DNA of 34,546 nt, from contig CAKKRP010000034.1 of assembly GCA_919902765.1 (NCBI GenBank), positions 1-34,546 of the forward strand, written 5' to 3'. The stretch is from Gammaproteobacteria bacterium. GTDB lineage: Bacteria; Pseudomonadota; Gammaproteobacteria; S012-40. Position numbers and translations under genes: made by a program. Below are positions 26,174-33,910 of the stretch, one piece after another (positions within the stretch are counted from its first letter, which is position 1; every line of letters starts with the position of its first letter). The notes under the pieces are model-generated. The model did not search any database. It was not told the DNA's origin and saw nothing but the letters and a program-made list of their open reading frames with translations.

Positions 26174-27232
26174 ATGTGTACAATAAAGTTTTCGCCTGTT
26201 AAAACGCTATGTATGGCGTTTTTCGCCTCAGTAATTACCACAACCGCATTTGCATTGGATGTGCGCGGCTTGTCGCGCAAGGGCAGCACGCCTTTTTCTG
26301 ACGGTACGTTTCGCGCGTTGGTCATAGGCAATAACGCCTACCGTGATCCGACCGGCACCTGGAAACCTTTGCGCACGGCGGTCGCGGATGCCAAATCCGT
26401 TGCCGAAGTGTTGCGCGAGGAATACGGTTTTGCCGATGTTGAAGTGTTATTGGATGCCACGCAACGCGACATTCTGAAGGCCATAGACGCCCTCGGCAAC
26501 CGCACCAAAGATAACGATAGCGTGATCGTTTATTATGCCGGTCATGGTTACAAAGAAGACGATAAAGACCGTGCGTTCTGGGTGCCGGTGGATGGCGTAG
26601 GCCAAGATTTCACGACCTTTATCCGCAATTCGACGATACGCGACGAAATCGCGTTGCTCGCCGAACGCGCTAAACATACTATGCTGATTTCCGATTCTTG
26701 TTTCAGCGGCACCTTGCTGCGCACCGGCAACCGCGGCGCGGCCGTGCGTGAAGGCGCGCGTTATTATGAAAAGGTCGCCAACAAGAAGAGCGTGCAGATA
26801 TTGGCGGCGGGCGGCCAAGAATTCGTCGATGACAATTACAAAGGGTCGGGTCATTCGCCGTTTACCTATTTCTTATTGAATGAATTAAAACACAATAAAT
26901 CGCCGCTTCTTTCCGCAGGTGAGCTGGCGGCGAACGTCGAAAAGGCCGTTGCGAATAATGTGGAGCAGACCCCGGAAAGCGGCGTGCTGGCGAGTGCGGG
27001 GGATGAATTGGGCGAACTGATTTTTAGCAAGATCAATATCAAAATCGAATTGACGGCGGAGCCCGCACAGGGCCGCGCACAGCCCGCCAATATACCGATT
27101 ACGGTCGAAGCGCCGGTGGTGGTGAGTGGCGCGCCTGTGGCGGCGCCAGAAGCGTCTAAACCGGCGGCACGTCGCGCCGCAGACAATCGCAATGCGTCGG
27201 CCCAACCGTTGGCCGCATTACCGACCTTTTGA
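26174..27232 (+). CDS. Exported caspase-like (peptidase C14) protein, short form
   Basis: A 352-residue caspase homologue with a signal peptide (CMAFFASVITTTAFALD). The fold shows FRALVIGNNAYRDPTGTWKP, the catalytic His at about 124 in VYYAGHGYKED and the catalytic Cys at about 176 in LISDSCFSGTLL. The p10-like part has GSGHSPFTYFLLNELKHN. The last 65 residues are Pro/Ala-rich and likely a flexible linker or tail; no DUF4384 follows, unlike the larger paralogue at 22052-23800. The ATG at 26174 has AGGTGG upstream; a GTG at 26165 is possible. It may be the first gene of a rightward cluster with the repeat protein and CsgG-like genes, separated from them by 185 bases. Confidence 0.88.
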   Translation: MCTIKFSPVKTLCMAFFASVITTTAFALDVRGLSRKGSTPFSDGTFRALVIGNNAYRDPTGTWKPLRTAVADAKSVAEVLREEYGFADVEVLLDATQRDILKAIDALGNRTKDNDSVIVYYAGHGYKEDDKDRAFWVPVDGVGQDFTTFIRNSTIRDEIALLAERAKHTMLISDSCFSGTLLRTGNRGAAVREGARYYEKVANKKSVQILAAGGQEFVDDNYKGSGHSPFTYFLLNELKHNKSPLLSAGELAANVEKAVANNVEQTPESGVLASAGDELGELIFSKINIKIELTAEPAQGRAQPANIPITVEAPVVVSGAPVAAPEASKPAARRAADNRNASAQPLAALPTF

Positions 27233-27287
27233 TCCATATGACTCAGAATGCGAGAAATTTTTAAAAAAGCTTGTACAAAATAATAAA

Positions 27288-27299
27288 CTGTCCTACTTA
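27288..27299 (+). promoter_or_regulatory. Possible locus motif site F (weak), before the repeat-protein operon
   Basis: CTGTCCTACTTA on the plus strand matches sites A and B at 9 of 12 bases. It lies 118 bases before the repeat-protein ATG. It could be a chance match. Confidence 0.2.
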
Positions 27300-27417
27300 T
27301 ATTACAACGCAGTGACCGTCCTAGAAAACGTAAGAACTGCGGAGGTTAGGCAAGGGGAAGTTGGAAAGTTATTTAAAATGTTCGTTTTTTCATTCAACCA
27401 CTGTTAAGGAGAAAGTT

Positions 27418-27714
27418 ATGAAGACCGCAATCAAAACCGTCATCGCTGTTGCCGCCCTGGGCTTGTTCGTGGGTTCCGCTGGCGCCGCCGACATCAAAAA
27501 CTCGACCGTTGAAACCAATGTCAAGGCCGAGAAGCTTAACCAAAGCGCCAGCGGCTTTGCCTCTTCCAACAAATTGGAAGCCGGCAGCGTGGGCGACAAA
27601 GACACCAAGATCAAGAATTCCAAGGTGAAGACCAACGTGACGGTGAAAGACGTTAACCAAAGTTCCAGCGGCTTTGCCAGCTCGAACGATGTCAAATTGG
27701 GCAACGTGAAATAA
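27418..27714 (+). CDS. Small secreted two-repeat protein, curlin-like candidate
   Basis: A 98-residue protein with a signal peptide (MKTAIKTVIAVAALGLFVGS, cleavage near AGAAD) and two 33-residue repeats at about 26-58 and 65-97. They share 20 of 33 positions, including IKNS-x-V-x-TNV and NQS-x-SGFASSN. Regular Asn, Gln, Gly and Ser positions with short beta-like strands recall curlin repeats, though the spacing is not the canonical curlin consensus. AGGAGA precedes the ATG. The gene sits upstream of a CsgG-like lipoprotein gene, which supports secretion to the surface. A terminator-like hairpin follows it, so it may be expressed more strongly than the genes after it. Amyloid formation is inference only. 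Confidence 0.7.
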   Translation: MKTAIKTVIAVAALGLFVGSAGAADIKNSTVETNVKAEKLNQSASGFASSNKLEAGSVGDKDTKIKNSKVKTNVTVKDVNQSSSGFASSNDVKLGNVK

Positions 27715-27732
27715 TGCCTCATTAATAAGAAC

Positions 27733-27763
27733 CCACACCCTGCATTCAGGGTGTGGTGTTTTT
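27733..27763 (+). terminator. Intercistronic terminator/attenuator hairpin
   Basis: CCACACCCTG (27733-27742) pairs perfectly with CAGGGTGTGG (27747-27756) over a 4-base loop, followed by TGTTTTT. It ends 14 bases before the next ATG, immediately before that gene's AGGAAGG ribosome site. Partial read-through would set a high ratio of the repeat protein to downstream products. Confidence 0.8.
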
Positions 27764-27777
27764 AAGGAAGGTAACCC

Positions 27778-28071
27778 ATGTCCTATTCCCGATATCTTGT
27801 TGTATTCCTCGTGTTTATTAGTTATGCAGGCGTCAGCACAGCGGCGGTGCATAAATTTGAAGACAAGACCAACGCCAAAGTCGCGCGGCTCAAGGCCAGA
27901 CAAAATGCCGCCTCGGCTACGGCCGGTTCAGGTGTCGGCGGCGCGAAAGGCAATTGCGGCGGCGTAGACATCGGCAATGTGACTAATCAAAAAGGCTCTA
28001 AGCAAGCGAAACAGGAAGTGACCGTCGTGATTACCGGCGATGTCGTCAATATGGGCAACAAGTGTAAGTAG
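27778..28071 (+). CDS. Small secreted protein with two cysteines
   Basis: A 97-residue protein with a signal peptide (YLVVFLVFISYAGVSTAAVH). The mature part starts with a charged helical stretch (FEDKTNAKVARLKARQ) and a Gly/Ala linker. It ends in a short domain bounded by two Cys: NCGGVDIGNVTNQKGS, then VTVVITGDVVNMGNKCK. The Cys pair could form a disulfide in the periplasm. The Asn/Gln/Gly content of the tail (DIGNVTNQ, MGNK) is similar in flavour to the preceding repeat protein, so a minor or nucleating subunit is possible but unproven. AGGAAGG precedes the ATG. No family was recognised. Confidence 0.65.
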   Translation: MSYSRYLVVFLVFISYAGVSTAAVHKFEDKTNAKVARLKARQNAASATAGSGVGGAKGNCGGVDIGNVTNQKGSKQAKQEVTVVITGDVVNMGNKCK

Positions 28072-28099
28072 TGAAGCGCAGGATACGAGATATACACCT

Positions 28100-29611
28100 A
28101 TGTATAGTCAAACTACTAAACTGATTTCACTGTTGGTCGCCACCACACTGGCTGCGAGCGGCTGCACCAGCATGCTCAAAAAAAGCATCGAAAGCGACGT
28201 GGAACAAGCACGCGTGGGTCCGAGCCAACGCCCTGGGCGCGCGCTTACTAATTTTTCTCCTGCGTTACGCTGTATGGACGATATGTTCCTGGATTTCGGC
28301 ATAGAGCGCACCAAAATTTTAGTCGAAGACCTTGAGGACCGCACCTCGGTGGTCAAGGCCGGCACCAAGGACATGTTTATCTCGGCCGTGTCGGACATGA
28401 CGCGGCGTTCGCACGCCATAGAGCTGGTCGCCTATGGCAATGATTCCGGCAATCTAGTGGCGTTTATGAATGCCGCAGGGCGTCAAACGCAATTTCAAGA
28501 CGTGCCGAAATACGATATACGCGGTTCGATTTCTCAGCTCGATAAAGATGTAGTGAGCAAAGAGCTTGACGGCGGCATGACCATCGGGCAAAACGGATTA
28601 GGCTTAGGTGCGAGCGCCAAAGGCTCGATTTTAGGCATAGATCTCAATGTGTTGAGCACGGATACCTTCGCCGTGGTGCCTGGCGCGGTGTCGCGCAATT
28701 CGATGGCCGTGTTTGCGACGGGTGTTGGCGGCGATGTCGATGGCGTCATCCAAAAAGCAGGCTTAGCCTTTAGTTTTGCGATGAGCAAATCTGATGGCCA
28801 GGCGCAAGCGCTACGCAATTTGATAGAACTGGGCAGCATAGAATTGACGGGTCGTTTGTTTAAACTGCCGTATTGGAATTGCTTGGGCATAGACCCCGAC
28901 CATCCCGAAGTTCGCAATGAAGTCTCCGATTGGTATTATTCGTTGGATGCAAACCAACAGGCGGTCGCCTACGTGCAAAAACAAATGCGCTTGCGCGGCT
29001 ATTATCAAGGCGAAAGCGACGGCAAACTATCGCAAGCATTGTCGGAGTCCGTGCTCGCCTATCGCCAAGATTTAGGCATGCCCGCCAAGGGCGATGTCGA
29101 TGAAGAATTTTTCAAAACCCTATTGAATTTGCAACTCAAAAGAAAAGGCAATGCGACGTACGCGTCCACCACGGTGAATATTCCGCCGGATGCCGATTTA
29201 TATATCGCCGCCACCAATGCCGCGCAGTTGTTTAATCCTGGCGAAAAAGTCAATTTACTGGTCACCAGCAAGACCGACGGATTTGTGTATTGCTTCTACG
29301 AAGATGCGGAGCATCATGTGTCGCGTATTTTCCCAAACCGTTTTCAGCGTGACGGATTTTTAAAGGCGCGCAAGGAATTGTTGTTGCCGGGCACCATGCC
29401 GTTCCAAATCGCGGCCCATCCGCAAGGCAAGCCCGAAACGCTGACTTGCATGCGTACAACAAAGGATGTGCTTGCGGAGCTGCCGGACGCCATCAAAGTG
29501 CTGGATTTCGTTCACTTGAAGACCTCCGGGATGGGCGAGATACGCGCCGTCATCGCCAAGGCGGCGGGCGAGAAAGTGATGGAAAATTCGTTTACCCTCA
29601 AGTCTAAGTGA
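28100..29611 (+). CDS. CsgG-like lipoprotein with peptidoglycan-binding and DUF4384 domains
   Basis: A 503-residue predicted outer-membrane lipoprotein (signal ending TLAASGC, Cys about 22). Residues 50-260 resemble CsgG: TKILVEDLEDRTSVVKAG, DMFISAVSDMTRRSHAIELV, then a Gly-rich strand region and a helix ending GSIELTGRLFKLPYWNC. Residues 285-345 look like a PG_binding_1 module (VAYVQKQMRLRGYYQGESDG, LAYRQDLGMPAKG). Residues 358-480 fit DUF4384 (PPDADLYIAATNAAQLF, VLVTSK-like VNLLVTSKTDGFVYCFYED, RIFPNRF). CsgG forms the curli export pore; here the extra domains could anchor the pore to peptidoglycan and a partner. The ATG at 28100 is chosen for the lipoprotein signal. It lies in the operon of the two small secreted proteins. 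The CsgG assignment is moderate because divergence is high. Confidence 0.72.
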   Translation: MYSQTTKLISLLVATTLAASGCTSMLKKSIESDVEQARVGPSQRPGRALTNFSPALRCMDDMFLDFGIERTKILVEDLEDRTSVVKAGTKDMFISAVSDMTRRSHAIELVAYGNDSGNLVAFMNAAGRQTQFQDVPKYDIRGSISQLDKDVVSKELDGGMTIGQNGLGLGASAKGSILGIDLNVLSTDTFAVVPGAVSRNSMAVFATGVGGDVDGVIQKAGLAFSFAMSKSDGQAQALRNLIELGSIELTGRLFKLPYWNCLGIDPDHPEVRNEVSDWYYSLDANQQAVAYVQKQMRLRGYYQGESDGKLSQALSESVLAYRQDLGMPAKGDVDEEFFKTLLNLQLKRKGNATYASTTVNIPPDADLYIAATNAAQLFNPGEKVNLLVTSKTDGFVYCFYEDAEHHVSRIFPNRFQRDGFLKARKELLLPGTMPFQIAAHPQGKPETLTCMRTTKDVLAELPDAIKVLDFVHLKTSGMGEIRAVIAKAAGEKVMENSFTLKSK

Positions 29612-29621
29612 GTAGGTGGCC

Positions 29622-29909
29622 ATGCGTATCAAAGCGATTTTATTGTTGATGTTAGCCAGTGTTGCCGCTCACGCAGGGGTGCTTGAAAGCCCTGTCAAAG
29701 CGGTGGAGAAAATGACTAAGAATTCCCCCGCGTCGCAACTACGTTGTTGGCAATATGGCACATTGATTTTTGAAGAAACACAACTGATCGCCAAGCAATT
29801 GCCGAGCGGGGATAAAGACGTTGTGTTTTTGAAAAAAGACGGTTCGCAGGAAAAGTTGCACCTCTTCAATATGGATGGTGCGGCGTGTATGTATCGGGAA
29901 GCGGAGTAG
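29622..29909 (+). CDS. Small periplasmic protein
   Basis: A 95-residue protein with a signal peptide (RIKAILLLMLASVAAHAG) and a 75-residue mature domain. The domain contains QLRCWQYGTLIFEETQLIAK and KLHLFNMDGAACMYRE, with two Cys that may form a disulfide. It starts at ATG 29622, with AGGTGG upstream, 10 bases after the CsgG-like stop, so it is probably co-transcribed. No family was recognised. Position suggests an accessory factor for the CsgG-like protein, comparable in place only to CsgE/CsgF. Confidence 0.65.
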   Translation: MRIKAILLLMLASVAAHAGVLESPVKAVEKMTKNSPASQLRCWQYGTLIFEETQLIAKQLPSGDKDVVFLKKDGSQEKLHLFNMDGAACMYREAE

Positions 29910-29984
29910 TTTTAATTGGTGCGTTATCCCGGTTACATCCGACGCAGGACGCGCAAATAATGTAAATGTTGTCTTATTTGGTGC

Positions 29985-32900
29985 ATGTGTATGATGAATA
30001 TAACTTCTTTTCGTGTCGTTCGCGGGTTTTATTGCGCGGTTATTTTGGTGCTCTCAGGTTGTGGCGGTGGTGATCAAGGGGGCGGGCATCCTTCGAGACA
30101 GTTTACTACCGGCAATTTTAGCGTAGGTGGAAATGTTGCCGGATTGATTTCCGGCAATGTTGTTTTGCGGCTAAACAGCGGCGGAGATTTTCAAGTATCA
30201 AGCAACGGAGATTTCGTGTTTCCTGATACGGTGCCGAGTAATTCTGATTATGCGGTGTCCATAAATACTCAGCCGATAGGGCAAACCTGTGCAGTTGAAT
30301 CCGGTAATGGGAAGGTAAAAATCGCTAACATCAATAGCGTAAAAGTGGTATGTAACCCAAACACCTACAAAGTAATAGTCACCGCCACCGGCGTCACGCG
30401 TCCCGGTCTGAGTTTGCGCAATAATGGGGCGGACAATTTAACGATTGATGCAAATGGTGAATACACCTTTGGCGTTTCTGTGGCGTATATGTCGAATTAC
30501 GATTTAGCTATTGTAAACTCCCCTGCGGGCCTGTATTGCAGCTTGTCGCAAAGCAAGGGCGTTGTCGGCGCGACCGATATCAACGGCGTTAAGATCACGG
30601 TCAATTGTAACGTAAACTTTTTTAAGGTTAACGTCTCGGTATCCGGGGTTACTGGAGCCGGTATGGTGCTGCAAAACAATGGTGGGGATAATCTCCCTAT
30701 CAATGCGAACGGAAATTATATCTTTACAACAGCGGTGGCGGATCTTAGCAATTATAGTGTGTCCGTTTTAAAACCCCCTGCGCGCCCGAATCAGGAATGC
30801 TCGATCAGTAGTAATGGTACTGGCCAATTAGCTGGTGCAAATGTCAGCGTTTCTATAAGCTGTAAGCTCCAAGTGCTTTTTGTTGGCAATGATGGTAGTA
30901 CGGGGTATGAACTTTATAAAACGGATGGCACTGCGGCAGGTACGTCACAAATCAAGGACATCAATACCAACACCGATTCGAACCCGAGCGATTTTGTCGA
31001 CGTCAACGGTGTGATTTATTTTGCGGCTAGCGATGGCGGCACAGGTATGGAATTGTGGAAAACCACTGGCGTGGCCTTAGGCACGGCGTTAGTGAAGGAT
31101 ATTAATTCAGGGGCTGACAGTAGTTATCCGAGTAATCTCACCAAGGTAGGCGGTTTGCTTTTTTTCACTGCACAGGGCAATATCGGTCAGGAGCTGTGGA
31201 AATATGACCCATCGACCGCTATCCTCACCGGTGTAGATGTGAATCCCGGGTTGACTAACTCGACCCCGAACAGCTCTTCTCCTAGAAATTTGGTCGCAGT
31301 GGGGGGCGTGCTATATTTCACCGCGACCAGCGCAACGAATGGTAACGAGTTGTGGAAATATGATCCTGCCATAGCGCCGCCATTGCAAGTGATCGACATA
31401 GTTACAGGCGCTGTCGGTTCTAATCCAAATTATCTAACTTTAGTGGGCACGTCCAAATTATATTTTAGCGCCTATACGGCGGCCTCTGGCGATGAGTTGT
31501 GGCAGCTCGATCCCGCCGCCGCTACCCCCTTACCGACGATAGTGGCAGAGCTAGTAGCGACAACGGGTTCTTCTTATCCGAGCAATTTAAAGGCGATGGG
31601 GAGTTATTTGTATTTCAGCGCGACTACCGCCGCCAATGGATACGAGTTGTATCGTTATGACGGCAGCGCCGCACCTGTTTTGATAGATATCAATGGTGGT
31701 GCGGGCAGTTCTTATCCGGGTCAGTTCGAGGTGGCGGGTTCAACGCTCTATTTGAGCGCCGACAATGGGTCGAGCGGGCGCGAATTATTCAAGTGTGTGG
31801 CGACCACCTGCTCATTGGTGGTGGACATATGGCAGGGGATGAACGGCACTTATCCAAATAGCTCATCTCCCAGCAATATTACCGCAGTCGGAAGTGTAGT
31901 GTATTTCACTGCGAATGATGGCGCGAATGGTAACGAGCTATGGAAATACGATGGCTCAGCAACCTTGATTGATATTAACACGGGTGCCGTGGGTGGAGCG
32001 CCAAATAGTTCCTCTCCAAGGGATTTGGTGGTATTGAATTACAATACCTTGGTATTCAGCGCGTACGATAGCGCCCAAGGGCAAGAACTCTGGGCGTACA
32101 ACGGTTCCGCTCTAGCCAAGATAAATGATATTGTTCCTGGAGTCCCTAGCGGCTATCCCCAAAATTTATTTGTCACAAGTCTGAACAATAAGGTGTATTT
32201 TAGCGCCAGTGACGGCCAGCATGGACGTGAATTGTGGTCTACTGACGGTACCGTAGGTAATACCGCTATGGTGGCCGATATTGGGCAAAAGGGTGGGGAT
32301 TCTCTTTATTATTCACGAGGCGGTAAGGGTGGTGTTTCTCGTTGTTCACGAGGCGGTACGGGTTACGTCGCGACGGTCAATGGTATTACCTATTTTTCAG
32401 CTTACGACGGAATATCAAACGAATTGTGGCGCACTGATGGCATTCAAGCCGGCACCTTTATTGTAAAGCGGCTCAACACTGTTAATGCGAACGGTAGTAA
32501 CCCATCCAACTTTGCAGTGTTGGGCGATACCGTTTATTTCTCGGCGGATGACGGGGTTTCCGGGGTTGAGTTGTGGAGCACGCAGGGGACGAATGCTAGC
32601 ACCAAACGAGTGCGCGACATTAATCCAGGCCTTAACGGAAGTTGCCCGTCGAATCTGACAGTGGTTGGTAACGTTTTGTATTTTACTGCGAACGATGGGA
32701 CGTTGGGCACGGAGTTGTGGCGCACCACAAATACCTCGGCAGGTGCGGAGTTGGCATATGATATCTATGAAGGGGCGTATGGCAGCTACCCGTCCTACTT
32801 AACCGCTGTTGGCAATATGTTATATTTTTCAGCCAACGGGTACTCATCCACGACAGGTGAGGTAGGGACTGAACTCTATCGGTATGACCCCAGCGCCACG

Positions 32901-33563
32901 GGTGCGGCAGCGCTGACATTGTACGATATTTTTCCCGGCACATCTGGTACAGCCCCCAACATTTACCCGAATAGTTCTTCTCCCTATTATTTAACCGCAG
33001 TGGGAACTTCGTTGTATTTTACCGCCTATGACAGCACTCATGGTTCGGAGCTATGGAAGTTGAGTGGCGGTATAACTTCTGTGATAGAAATTGTAGCAGG
33101 CGCCACTAGCAGCTATCCTTCTCAGATGACGGCGTTAGGCAATACGCTCTATTTTAGCGCGACAGGAAGCAATGGCTCGGAGTTGTTCAAATACGATGGC
33201 AATACATTGACGTTCGATGATCTTTACCCAGGCCTCACTAATACCTATCAAAATAGCTCTTATCCGGGGCAGTTCACGGTACTGGGTAACAACCTGTTCT
33301 TCACCGCGAATGACGGATCCAATGGAAACGAACTTTGGAAAGTGGGTGTATCCAGCGCTCCGGTGATGGTGCCAAATATAAACGCGGGTGCAGATTCCAG
33401 TTCGCCTACGGCGTTGCGTGCGGTAGGCGATAAGCTGTTCTTCGTTGCCGACGATGGTAGTACGGGCATGGAATTATGGGTTTGGGACGGTGTGGCCCCA
33501 ACGCGTGTCAAGGACATAAATTCGGGTGCTGCGACTGGCGCGGCGGATATTTTTCCGCAGTGA
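29985..33563 (+). CDS. Large ELWxxDGT-repeat lipoprotein
   Basis: A 1192-residue lipoprotein with lipobox VLSGC and a mature start CGGGDQGGGHPS. About residues 40-305 hold repeated approximately 80-residue Ig-like modules (NVAGLISGNVVLRLNSGG, VTATGVTRPGLSLRNNGADN, VSVSGVTGAGMVLQNNGGDN). From about 305 to the end I count 18 ELWxxDGT-type units (ELWKTDGT-like) spaced about 45-55 residues apart, each with a preceding V-x-YF-x-A-x-DG strand, likely forming beta-propeller or solenoid structure. Such proteins are predicted surface or exported. Three in-frame ATGs cluster at 29985-29996; which is used is unclear. An atypical Gly/Arg/Ser insertion interrupts the repeats near residues 770-790. Lower GC and third-position AT use than the left-hand genes suggest a distinct history. 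Confidence 0.85.
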   Translation: MCMMNITSFRVVRGFYCAVILVLSGCGGGDQGGGHPSRQFTTGNFSVGGNVAGLISGNVVLRLNSGGDFQVSSNGDFVFPDTVPSNSDYAVSINTQPIGQTCAVESGNGKVKIANINSVKVVCNPNTYKVIVTATGVTRPGLSLRNNGADNLTIDANGEYTFGVSVAYMSNYDLAIVNSPAGLYCSLSQSKGVVGATDINGVKITVNCNVNFFKVNVSVSGVTGAGMVLQNNGGDNLPINANGNYIFTTAVADLSNYSVSVLKPPARPNQECSISSNGTGQLAGANVSVSISCKLQVLFVGNDGSTGYELYKTDGTAAGTSQIKDINTNTDSNPSDFVDVNGVIYFAASDGGTGMELWKTTGVALGTALVKDINSGADSSYPSNLTKVGGLLFFTAQGNIGQELWKYDPSTAILTGVDVNPGLTNSTPNSSSPRNLVAVGGVLYFTATSATNGNELWKYDPAIAPPLQVIDIVTGAVGSNPNYLTLVGTSKLYFSAYTAASGDELWQLDPAAATPLPTIVAELVATTGSSYPSNLKAMGSYLYFSATTAANGYELYRYDGSAAPVLIDINGGAGSSYPGQFEVAGSTLYLSADNGSSGRELFKCVATTCSLVVDIWQGMNGTYPNSSSPSNITAVGSVVYFTANDGANGNELWKYDGSATLIDINTGAVGGAPNSSSPRDLVVLNYNTLVFSAYDSAQGQELWAYNGSALAKINDIVPGVPSGYPQNLFVTSLNNKVYFSASDGQHGRELWSTDGTVGNTAMVADIGQKGGDSLYYSRGGKGGVSRCSRGGTGYVATVNGITYFSAYDGISNELWRTDGIQAGTFIVKRLNTVNANGSNPSNFAVLGDTVYFSADDGVSGVELWSTQGTNASTKRVRDINPGLNGSCPSNLTVVGNVLYFTANDGTLGTELWRTTNTSAGAELAYDIYEGAYGSYPSYLTAVGNMLYFSANGYSSTTGEVGTELYRYDPSATGAAALTLYDIFPGTSGTAPNIYPNSSSPYYLTAVGTSLYFTAYDSTHGSELWKLSGGITSVIEIVAGATSSYPSQMTALGNTLYFSATGSNGSELFKYDGNTLTFDDLYPGLTNTYQNSSYPGQFTVLGNNLFFTANDGSNGNELWKVGVSSAPVMVPNINAGADSSSPTALRAVGDKLFFVADDGSTGMELWVWDGVAPTRVKDINSGAATGAADIFPQ
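32312..32358 (+). repeat. Two direct 14-bp repeats inside the ELWxxDGT gene
   Basis: TTCACGAGGCGGTA occurs at 32312-32325 and 32345-32358, exactly 33 bases (11 codons) apart, encoding SRGGKGG then SRGGTG. It breaks the usual repeat pattern at the place where a Gly-Ser-Tyr-Pro-Ser-type linker is expected. Confidence 0.6.
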
Positions 33564-33910
33564 AAAGCATGAGGAAAGTATCGAGTGTTAGGCCTAGCAT
33601 TTGACGTTTCACTATTTTGAAAAATCGTATTGCGTGTGAAATGTAAGGTCTGACACCGATGTGTGTAAATGTTGTAATAACAAACGAAAATGTTCTTAAA
33701 TGGACTCCTGTGTTATCAGAAAAAATATTGTGCGCGTTGAAGCGAGTTTTCAGTTTAACAGTCAAAAAATTCATGTGGTTGCCATTTTTATCAAAATTCA
33801 GTGTATAAAAAATATCCCATCAATTAAATATTGACAGGCATCTAAATACAAATTCCGTTACTGCAAACTTGCCTAAGCGGACAGTCTTATGGGATAACGC
33901 ATTCACCTCC
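33564..33910. other. Intergenic region at the right end
   Basis: No gene was found in these 347 AT-rich bases between two convergent coding ends. The string GGTCTGACACC at about 33648 resembles fragments of REP-type elements, but no palindrome or transposase is present, so nothing is claimed. No clear terminator was found. Confidence 0.5.

Noticed and set aside
29966-29980. TTGTCTTATTTG before the ELWxxDGT gene as a motif copy
   Set aside because: Only about 7 of 12 positions match, which is expected by chance in AT-rich DNA.
33645-33660. GGTCTGACACC as a REP element
   Set aside because: A single short fragment with no palindromic partner and no transposase gene.
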